In this document: positions 13,301 to 25,300 of the stretch, piece after piece | How positions within the stretch are numbered: position 1 is the first letter of the stretch | How the letters are laid out: the number at the start of each line of letters is the position of its first letter | Notes under the pieces: model-generated | The model's input: only the letters and a program-made list of their open reading frames with translations | Told to the model about the DNA's origin: nothing | Databases searched by the model: none | Source of the DNA: Amphiura filiformis | Lineage: Eukaryota > Echinodermata > Ophiuroidea > Amphilepidida > Amphiuridae | Direction: 5' to 3' | DNA length: 64,000 nucleotides | Assembly (NCBI RefSeq): GCF_039555335.1 | Contig: NC_092629.1 | Location: forward strand, 4,173,912-4,237,911 | Program-made: the position numbers and the translations under genes

Positions 13301-16300
13301 TTTATTTAATGGTGTTTTTGTTTTCTTTAATTTTTATGTATACGATTACCCAGTCAGTCATGCAATCATCTTGCAGTATAAAACAATGATTAATTGACAT
13401 GTACGGAGTTTTTCTAGAATATTTTATTGAGCCGGTGTTTCAAAAATGGTTAAATCAATTTAGGAGTTACAAAACATTTCTTTGCATAACTTAACATTCA
13501 TTTTGTTGATTTGAAAAATTTAAAAACCTGTGAATCGAGGCATATTTTTGCTACCCTACCAAAGTTATCCCTTCTCCAAATCGTTTTGTTTTGGTCAAAA
13601 ATAATCACATTTTGATGCTTTAACAAAAGTTGCGCTTTTCAACATCCCATACATGTAATGTACAAAACTTTCTCGGTATCAATGTTACGATTGATTTAAT
13701 TGGGTTTTTTTCTTCACCTTTTTATATCTGAACTCTTAGTCACCTATGCATCCATCACGTAGTGCAAAATAATTATTTGTTGAAGCTAATTTTGACATAA
13801 ATGAGGATGGTGAAAAGTGCAACTTTTTCTGAAAGCATCATTTTTAGAAAATGTGATTATATTTGGCCAAAACAAAAAGAAAGAACGTTAGGAGGGTAGA
13901 AAAACGATTTCTTTATTCACAGGTTTTCAAATCAACAAAATGTATGTCAAGTTATGCGAAGAAATGTTTTTGTAATTTTAGGGGGTGGGGCATTTTTGTG
14001 AACCCTTTATTAATTAGGCGGTACAATCACCTGTTTACGGCGCCCATTACGGGACGCAGATATAATCTTATAATTTCTATAAAATGCTGATCTATGTATT
14101 GGAAATCAATAAATGGATGAAGAAAGTAGAACGAATCCATACTGTTTCAAACATTATCAACTGGGTGTGCTGTTTTCCTTGACTTTTTAAACATCAAGTA
14201 TAATTATTTTAAAATTTTAGAATTAATTTTTGGGTATAATTTTTTTCTTCAGTTGTATACACAAACCCTGGTACAGCAATGCCAGGAAAAGATTATTTGG
14301 ACTATAATACTCCAAGAGTCATCCCTGGAGCTGCTGACGCTACGCAAAGTTACATAATACACATTCCAATTACTGATGATAACACGATTGAAGAAACCGA
14401 ACAGTTTAGATTGTGCGGTGAAACCTACATGGCCGACGGTTCCCGTGAAACTTGTACTGTTACGGGTGCATGCTGTATCTACATTCAGATCATTGATGAT
14501 GACGGTATGTACTTATCAAAGTGTCCCGTAATAGTATTGCATTTTCCAATTAATTTAATTACAAGCCGACGTCCAAAATCTTTTGCCAATTACAAGACGG
14601 CCTTTGGCGTCTTGTCCTTGCTTCTTCGCGTCCTTTACAAGACGGCCTTTGGCGTCTTGTTCTTTATCCTTCGGGTTCTTTCTTACACAGCCGTGACGTT
14701 AGTCACGCTGTGTTCTTTTTCTTACAGGTTCTTTCTTTACGTTAGTCACGGTTGTGTCTTTATTCTTCTTGCTTTCTTGATTTTTTTCTTCTTCTTCATG
14801 GATTTTGAACTAACTTGGTCACAATGACTATTGTACCCCTACATGTCACATGAAACGCGTAGGGTCAAAGGTCTCGCAGGGGTCAAAAATGATTTCAACT
14901 CAAAATGCATCTTCTCCCACAAATTACGTAGGACAGTAACGCCACTTGCACACAAGCATTGTTATTACCCAATGTCTATGTGGTGTACACAGATTTGGGG
15001 TCAAAAGTCATTAAAGCGTCACTTCCGGTTTAAAACGAAATACATTCCAAACATTTTATTAGCTAAGGCAAACAGCACAGTAACGGTATGTTCACACATG
15101 AATTGTGGTTAGCCAGTGTATATGTGGTATTTTTATTGGGGGCAAAATTCATTTAGGGGTCACTTCCGGTATAAAACGAAATAACTTCAAAAAAATGTAT
15201 CAGCCAAGAAAAACAAAGCACAGAGACGGTACATTCACACATGAATTGATGATACTCAGTGTATACGTGGTATTCTTTTGGGGGGGGGTAAAAGGTCATT
15301 CAGGGGTCACTTCCGGTCTAAGACGAAAAACATTCAAAATGCCCCTCGGCCACAATTAACATGGCAAAGTGATGCCACATGCACACAAGCATTGATATTA
15401 GCCAATGCCTGTGGGGTATTCATTCAATTTTGGGGGCAAAGGTCATTGAGGTGTCACAACACGGCTGTGATCGTGGTCTTAGACCACACCTATGTCTAGT
15501 TTCTTCTTCTTCGTATGTCGACCACTCTCGTGCATATAGCTCAGCCTTGGGTTTGACGGATTTTAACCAATCTTGACTTGCCTTTGACCTTTGACCTAGA
15601 TACAGGGGTCAAAAATGTGATTTTACTATAAAATCCTTCTTCTCCCACAAATAACATGTGATGATGTCATGTCATGGTCATGTAACTTGACTTTGGTCAG
15701 TACATGGGGTGTTCACAGATAAGGGGTCAAAGGTCATTAAAGGGTCATTTCCGGTAAAAGTCTAAAAACTTCAAAAATTCATATCTGCTGTGTGTGAAAT
15801 AGCTAGGTGATGTTACTTATGTTAACTGGGGCCACACAATTGGGATCAAATGTCATCTAAGGTCATTTCTGGCACTTGATAAAATGCTTTGATTAAAATG
15901 TATCCAACTTGTCTATATTTCAGCTTATGGAAGACGGATAGGGCCCGTTACTGCTACAGTGATACAACATTATTGGTATTGTAGGTCTATGATAGTCTGA
16001 GCTCCATAGGTCAAAGTTCAAGGTCAAATGTCACAAACAAGCTCCAATTGAGCTGAAATTCACCAGGAATAATCCTTGTGACATCTTTTAAACACAAAAC
16101 AAATACAGTTGACCCCATTCATGACTCAGGGGTCACGTTATAGAGGTCAAAGGTTAAATCACCGACATGCTTAAATTGGGGTCAAACTCCATAGTAATAA
16201 CCATTGTGACAGACTAAACACGAGAAAAATACATTTAATGACATTTTTTACCAAGTCAAGTTATAGGGGTCAAAGGTCAAATTTCTGATATCTTTGGATA

Positions 16301-19300
16301 TCTTTCGATTGAGCTCAAACTCGATAGTAATATTCCTTGTGACACTCTAAACACGAGAAAAATATTTAATGACATTCTTGACCTACAATGCTAGACAAAA
16401 TAGGTTGGAATAAAAAATATTATGTGCACCTTGTAATGGCCATATTTGTGTTATTTTAAGAGTTTCTTTAGTGTCAAGTCTTAACATTACTTTCATCCCC
16501 AATACCTCCCCCTGTCCCACCAATCAATGTTGGGTACTACTGAGCTCACATGAACAAAATGACAGGATTCAACATTGATCGGGGGAAACGGGGCTCATTT
16601 GCAATGCCGTACTAATTTCATTCCAACCCTTTTGTCCAGGGTTGTAGGGGTCAAGTTATCAGCCAGTGTTTCACAGATTTTGGGTTAAAGGTCATTAATT
16701 CGGCCGGCTTGTTTATTTTGTGTTCAAAACTAGTTCTTTCTTTCTTCTGTCACCCTTCTGTTATACGCATGTTCGTGTATATAGCTCAGGCGTGGCTTTG
16801 CGGATTTTCACCAAACCTTGTCAGGATGACCACTGACCTTCCCCGCACATGTGATATGACTTTGACGTGCCTTTGACCATTGACATAGATATAGGTTTCA
16901 AAATGTGATTTCGCTATAAAATCCTTCTTCTTCCACAAATAAGGGGTCAAAGGTCATTAAGGGGTCATTTCCGGTCAAAGCCTAAACATTTTCAAAAATT
17001 CATATCTGCTATGATATCACTTGCACACATGCATGGCCATTGACTGATGTTTACTGGTGGATTACAGTTTTGGGGTCATAGGTCATCTGGAACTTGATAA
17101 AATGCTTAAAAATTAGCCAACTTGGCTATATCTCAGCTTATGAACGACGGATAGGGCCCGTTATTGCTACAGTAATGCAACATTAATGGTAGGGGAGGTC
17201 TATGATAGTCTAGACCCTATAGGTCAAAGTTCAAGGTCAAAGATCAAAATCTACAAACAAGCTCCGATTGAGTTAAAGTTGACAATTGTGTCATCTTAAA
17301 CACAAAACAAGTCCAGTTGACCCAATCCGTGACCCAGTGGTCACGTTATAGAAGTCAAAGGTTAAATTTCCGACATGCTTGCATAGGGCTCAAACTCGAT
17401 AGTAATAACCAATGTGACACTCTAAACACAAGAAAAATGCATTTAATTACATTTGTGACCCAGGGTCAAGTTATAGGGGTCAAATGTCAAATTAATGATA
17501 TCCTTGGATTGAGCTTCTTGTGAGACTCTTAACATGAGAAAAAGACATTTAATGACATCTATGACCCAGGAGTCAAGTTATTGGGGTCAACGGTCAATGT
17601 TGACATGCTTGAATATTTGCTGGTGGTCGTCTTGTTTGTTATGTCTTTGCATAACTAGTTCTTTACCTAGCCGTGACGAAAGCTAGGTCTTGAACCGTAT
17701 TCCGTTCGTTCTTTCTTTACCTATCCGTGACTTTCGTCACGGCTTGGCCTAGGGATGCTATCCGTTCTTTACCTAGCCGTGACTTTCATTACGGCTAGAG
17801 CTTGAAATGTACTCCGTTCTTTCTTCCTCTTCTTCTTTCTGGCAAAAAATGTGATACATATTTCAAAATGCTTCTTCTCTTACATGTTACATCCTACAAT
17901 GACGTCACTTGCATATATGAATTGGCTATATCCAGTGTCTATAGGGTGTTCACAGATTCGGGGTAAAAGGTCATTTAGGGGTCATTTCCGGTAGAAGTCT
18001 AAAAAAAATTCATATATTCTATGTGTGAAATAGCTAGGTGATATCACTTGCACACATGCATGGCCATTGACTGATGTTTACTATGGGGTCACAGATTTGG
18101 GGTCAAATGTCATCTAAGGTCACTTCTGCATGCGATAAAATGCTTAAAATTTAGATAAATTGGCTATATCTCAGCCTATTATTCCTACAGTAATGCAACA
18201 TTAGTGGTAGGTAGGTCAAAATCTTATAACAAGCTCCGATTGAGCTGAAATTCACCAGGAGTAATTCTTCTGACATCCTAAACACAAAACAAGTACAGTT
18301 GACCCCATCCGTGACCCCATCCGTTATAGAGGTCAAAGGTTGAATCACTGATATGCTTGGATTGGGCTCAAACTCGATAGTAATAACCATTGTAACACTC
18401 TAAACACAAGTAAAATGCGATTTTGATTTAAACTTTTGATCCAAACACAAAGAATTAATTCAGACTTCGGAACAAGTAAAATGCATTTAATGACATGTTT
18501 CAGGAGGTTCTATGGTCTAACCTTTGTCACAAACCACTTTGAGATTGTTACTGTTAAGATAGGAAACTCTAGGGGTCAAAGGTCAATCAAGAATGATTCT
18601 CACGACATTCTAAACATGTTAAAAATGTTTATGATCCCAAATGTCAAAGTTTAGGGGTCGAAGGTCAAATTTTAAAATTGTTCGAAATTGACGTATGCCC
18701 GGCGGCTTGTATTCAGATTATATTGACTCTAGATAATTTATTTTATTTAAGTTAACCCTCGTCCACCGGTTGTATTTGTTTTGTAATCAAGTCCACCGAA
18801 GAAGGGGCGGGGAGGGGAGGGGGTGATTGTTGCAACAAGAAATATGGAAAATCGCAAATATAGGCCAAATTTGATTTGCCGCTAAAAATCATGCTAGTAA
18901 CAAGAGATATTAAAAATGTTGGCAAAATATAATAAGGAAATCACTTTTCTTATCACAATATGAAGTTTGTAATCAATATACCTTAGCATAATAACTATAA
19001 TTTCATAAGAGCAAAACAAAAATGGAGAAACCCTCTAGAACTGGTTGAGGTGGTTGGTCATGTTTATCTTGTTAAAGTGAGTGCAAACCATGGCTCCACA
19101 ATGCCCAGCAAACACAAAACGTGTGTGACATTATTCGCAAAACCTAAGAAAAGGTTGTTAGGAAACCATTAAATGTCGGGTTATATAAAGAGTATTAAAC
19201 GTATTTGCGCTCAAACTGCGAGATGACTAACGCACAGCCAGCGAAGATGTTAGACGCAACTGGTGACGCTAAAACGACGCACAGTCGTGCCTGATGATGA

Positions 19301-22300
19301 ACAGGTAAGGTGCGGTGGGTGAACATGAACATAACTGGAGACGTATAATTATGCTGCCCAAAGTTCAGTACAAACCTGGTGGAGCTTGACTCTACTTGGA
19401 ACCTAGCTACTAATCATAACTTTTCATGCCGACGTAGCCACCTCTACTTTATTAACTTTTAAGCTATTATTTAAATACATGAATATTTTGTTTCTGTTTG
19501 TTTTTAGTACCTTGCGTTTCGTTCGATGGACCCGCCTATACAGTAACAGAAGGGGGTACAACACCCATAGGATTTGTAATTCCCAATGCCCCTGAAGACC
19601 CTATTGATCCTCCTGTTATGATAGGTAAGGCTTTTCACTAATACTCAAGGCCAAATAAAAACAATTAATTATTTTTACGTCCGCCTCTCTCATCACTTTT
19701 CTATATTGCTTTTTAAAGTACTAATACTTTAGTAAAATGTTAATGCTGATAAACAAATTAATTAGTCAACATGAATCACTTGCAAGTGTTTTTCGTGGAA
19801 CTCTAACTATATAATTATTTTAAATAATATTATTATTATTATTATCTGGCTAGTATAAAAAAATGGGAACAAATTATTATAACGGTAAAAAGATTTGAAC
19901 ATTTCTCTCCCTTCTGGATAGGTGTTACCTGTATAGACATATCTGCGACGATTACGACAGACTACACATTAGATCCCAATCCAGTTAGTATTGTGGACAC
20001 CACTGAGCAGATAATAGTAACAGCTGTGGCCGATGACCTTACTGAAGGTGTGGAATGTTGTGTATTATCTATCGATCCACCAGACCCGACGGCAGACCCG
20101 CCTCCCTACAAACTAGGCACTCAGTCGACAGCCAAAGTATGCATTATCGATACTCCCGGTAAGTACACCTATTCAGCTACGTCTCAACAAGAAACCCGAA
20201 GTACCGGTGTTTTTTTTACTGCAGTGACCATACTGCGCGTGTAATTAAACGGATTATGGACCTTTTCCCCTCTTTCCCATCATGCACTATTCCAGGGGGG
20301 TATGAGTGTCGCAAAATACATCATCTCCCCGGGGGAGTACAGAGTTATGTTCATTACATTCTGGAATAGAGGCCCTGCATGAAATTATCGATTGGCTCCA
20401 AACAAAGGATTTGAGCCGGTGTCCTTCACCGTAGTTATGGCGGAGTGCAGTCCATTCAATCAAATGTTGACATCAACCTATTTGATCGTAGTGCAGGGTT
20501 ATGTGTGTGAGACGAACTGTCACGGTAGATTGCAATCATGCTTTTGTTGAATGCATTTGAGTAGTCCGCCATATTTACGGGATGATACGTCACATTGCAA
20601 GGCCTCTATACGGACATTTCGGCTGGTGCCTTCATCACAAAAATGGAATCTCCAATCATCACGATAATGGCGCGCGATCACTAATACCTTTCGGGGGGCA
20701 AAAACAACATTTCTATGCCTTATTGAAATGGTGTCGTCGCAAAAAAAGTTTACTGCTATTAAAACCTAACTTTCTATACATTTTATAGACCTAATGGTGA
20801 AAAACTAATGACGGGACACGCAGTGATATTTTGTCGGCGTCCGTTTCACTTTTTTTTTCGGAGATGAAAATAAGACGTTAACAGAATCTCTTACACAGAT
20901 GTTCTGCATCGCTCCGTAACTGCATCACTCGTGTATTCAATAATTGCATTATTAGTAACATCGATGGCCTTTACGATAATCCGCATATATGGAATCAGTA
21001 TGCCCATATTAAGACAAAATAATTGCAAAGGCCTGGCAAAGACCATCGGATGCACACGATCTATGAGGTTGATGAACTACGTCATACCCCTGGAATAGTG
21101 CATTGTGGGATAGAGGGAAAAAGGTCAATACGGAACTTTATCGTCGCAGATTTCAGTATTTTAATGACCGAAACAAATAACAGGTGGTTGAGAAATAATA
21201 GCTATCACATACTTTTTGAAATATAAAAATTTTACAATAACGTAAAATATAAAATTTTAAAGATAAAGCCTCATTTTCAAACCGTTCCATGGATTCAAAT
21301 ATTAATCAATGGCCTGTATCTGGAGTAACAATTACTGCACATCATTGATCGATATTTGCATCCGTGGAACAGATTGAAAATGAGACATTTTGTAATGCTC
21401 TTATGTACTCTTATATTTCACAGATTGGTCAATTGTCAAAATTTAAAAAGTAGGTGATAGCTGGTTTATTCTTCAACCACACCAATGATTTAGTTATGTT
21501 TGTTTCGGGCATTAAAATACCCACAGGTTTACGACGATACATTTCTTTCAGGGACACCTTGTAATAACGCGACGAAATAAAACCTGTTCTATGTGTCCAG
21601 CCGACCCAGATTTTGTGTATTCTTGAAGCAGCGCCCGCAGGCGATGCTTCCCTATTTAATTTCATCGAAATGACTTGCATACGATAGGTGATATGCCTCA
21701 ACTTTTGTTGATACACCATTCAAAATACATACGATAATCGATCTCAACTGAGATCGAAAATTGTAGGTTAAGCTTAAGTTTATTGTGTATGGCAGTACAT
21801 GACTGAGAAAGAGATTAAATAGTCTCCACGGCAGCCAGTTTGGTTCCGCACCCTCCACACAAACAGTCTGCCAATGATAACGAACGAGGTCTTTTGATTG
21901 GCTAGCCGTTTCCCACGACGTCATCCAGCACGTGCTGCTCGCGTATCTGATTATTCAGCCAGGAGTTCAACCCACGGGCAATCAAGTTCCCGGATGCAGC
22001 ACTGCTGTTCGGTTCTTATTGACTTTGCATTGTCGCCCTCTTAGCTAATCAGAAACGCCATATACGTGGTCATTGGCAGACTGTTTGTGTGGAGGGAGCG
22101 TAACCAAACTGGCTGCGTAGGAGACTTGAGATTAAACAGTTGGTCTTTTTAACAGTCATTTGTCATGGGTTTGTTTTACAAATGTCAGTAACTTACTGAG
22201 AAAGAGATTACATGAGAGTGAAACCCCCATAATGCATTGCGAGTCAAGCATACTAGCGACTGATCAACAGCTGTTACGTCATCATTTTGATGGTCAGTTG

Positions 22301-25300
22301 ATATAAACAGTCTTATCGCTCACAACTCCCGTATTTTGCGTGTGAGTATAGGCCTAGATGTAGTTCACACAGTATTCAGTGGAATAAACGAATTGGAGTC
22401 GACAGTAATGTGGTCATGCATGTTAGCGATTGAGCGCCAAATATACTTGTTCTGCATAAAATGTTGTCAATTAGACCTATAGGAAACAAATGCCTTGGAT
22501 ATCGATTGGCAAAGCATAGTTCTTCAATCTTCGGATGATTGATGTATAGGGGTGCTCATGACGGGGCTCATGATTGTAGTTTGATGGAGACGATGGGGGT
22601 CAAAAACTAGGTTGAAAATGTTATTTTATCGTGCCGCCAGTTCATGTCATGTCATGATTATACTTCGATAGAGGACGGGAGTAAAAAACACAAGGAAAAG
22701 CAAGGTTATCAGAAACATTCAATTATTCTCATGATCATACACGATACAAAATATACGTGTGGAGGGGTCTCCCTGGTTGGAGGTATACGGGGATGTGCCA
22801 CGGTTTTAGGGTATCATGCCTTTTCAGCGATTTTGGTATATGATTATGGGTTGGTTTTAAGTGCATTGGACCAATATTTAAATGATACATCCTTGGCGCT
22901 GCTTAACCATTTAAAAGGGCTTTTTTTATTTTTAACTGTATACAATAATTAAAATCAGCTGTTTTTTTGTCTGAAGTGGATTAATTTTGACTGATTTTTG
23001 TGTACTTTTTCGAAATATGTTTAAAAATATATTTTAGATTTTTCAAGCGACTTTCATTCCGACCGACTGACCCTTAGTGTCAAGTTCCTCCGCCCATAGA
23101 ACATAATTGTTTTAATGCCTAGGCAGGGTATCTTTTTCATTGCCTTGTGATGAGCGTAGCCATATCCCTGTTTGTGCACATATTACTATTTATGTGTTTA
23201 CTCTGAACGGACAAACACAACAAAAAGGTTTGCATAATATTCCTAGACAAAAACAAATGGAATTTTTTTTCGCCACCTTGCATCGGAATAAAGGTGTAAG
23301 GTCGGCACGCTTAGAGTAAGGGTTTTCGATGATAGAAAATGTAACAAGGACTCTCTTCAAAAATGACATCGTGGAAATGATCCCCTAATGGCCTTTGACC
23401 CCGATGATGTGCACTTTGAAGGTATTTGGTTACCTCTTAATGACATTTGACCCAATTCTATGTTTACCCTAAAGACATAGGTATATATAATGCATAACTA
23501 TGCGCAATTTACGTCATGTGGAAAGAGTTACATTTGTAGTCAAAATCATACTTTTTGGTCCAATACCGAAAATGAACTATAAATGATTTTTGACGTCTGC
23601 AAAGGAGGTTATTGTGTTATGTAATATGTGGAAGGAGTAGCATTTGTTTAGTGAAAATCACGTTTTTGGTCTTTAAATGACTTTTTGACCGCGATTTGGG
23701 GGACCTCCTATTGACCTTAGTAGATATAATACTACACAGATTTCATGGTGTACATTGCGTATTAATAGGGGGTGAAGCAGGGTGGGGTGGCTAAAGGATA
23801 ATCTTCTGCAACCGGAAATTGATCAAATGTGCAGGTGATTCTATTTGATGCAGGTCATTCCATGTTGACCTCAATGTCTCACCCGTTTTGATTAAGCATC
23901 ATGAATACTTCATATGTTTTTATTCCAAGAAGTGCAAGACTCAGATTCTTTCAAGATCCCAATCCTGGATAATTCATTTGAGAAGTGAAATATATTTTGT
24001 GCTTATTCATCTTGTTTGTTTGATCTTATAGTGCCGTGCGTTTCCTTTAATAGATCTACTTACGTAGTAGTAGAAGGCGTTGATGCATCGATTGGAATTA
24101 TAGCTACTAATATAGCAGACCCTGCAACAGTGGATCCCGCTACCATGATAGGTGAGTATTATAACAAATACAAACAATTTGGAAACTCCAATTGAATTTA
24201 AGCGACATTTAGAGATTAATCTCGTCCAAAGCACACGTCTTATAGCTAAAACTTATGACCAGTTATATCGGATGAACTTCTTTAGTCCAGGGTTCCAGCA
24301 AGAGCCCTTTCACCTTAGGAAATTGGCTGTCAATATTGATAGCTGGTAAAAGGTTTTACACAGGTAGCATAATGCCATGTACAGGCCCTTACGCAGGATT
24401 TTATTTCGGGGGGGGGGGGTACAATACGTTTCCTACACTTTGTACATAGCCAGTATTTCCCAGTGAGGGTGTGGTCACGTGTTGACGTCATTGCAACATT
24501 ACGTGATGAATGTATGTACGTAATTTAGTATCATATATCTACATAATAATTTATATGAAAACAAAACCCACCCAAGTCCATACTTTAGCCAAATTGAGTT
24601 AAGCATGGGAAATTGGTGCTATACATAGGCCTGTCATATGTGTGAAAGAACAACTCAAATTCATCCTCTGTGTCTACTGAGCATGTGAAAAATAGCATGT
24701 ATGAAGGTACCACCCAAGTCCAGGATTTGAGTCGTGTAACACATTGATTGAAATCCAGTATGTATAAAAGTCCACGTGTAACACATTCATTGCTGGAGAG
24801 TGACTTTTGAAAAAATGGGTTTAATCAAGGAAAGTGTGTGGTTTATATTACATGGCAGTATGTTTTAACATTATACATATCTGTGTGCTTTATTTTGTAT
24901 TATCTTACTAGTGGTAATCTCATTCCAACATTGTTGTCTTTTTATATGATTCAAAAAACCACCCAAGTCCAGCATTTCAATGAACCCCCACAAAGTCCCT
25001 GAAATGCTAATCGTCATACCTAATACAGTTTAACCCACTTATTTGCACGTAAAACTTACCATATTGACCAGGTAAATCTAACTGAAGGAATTAAAATGAT
25101 ACACAGGTTTTTTTTTCTCAAAATCACTTCCCATGGACTTGGGTGGGTTTTGAATTCATGTATTCCATTGTTGGTACCAACTATACTAGTATATGACGTT
25201 TTATATAGCAAAATACAGGGGTTTAGTTAGTCTTACAAATATGGCTGAATAGGACGAGGGTTAACTTTGTTTACGCAAGCACACAATAAAAGTAGTATAT

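Noticed and set aside
15464-15495. Definite Helitron 3' end
   Set aside because: Hairpin plus CTAG fits, but the sequence after CTAG is conserved among copies, so the terminus is unproven; kept only as a finding.
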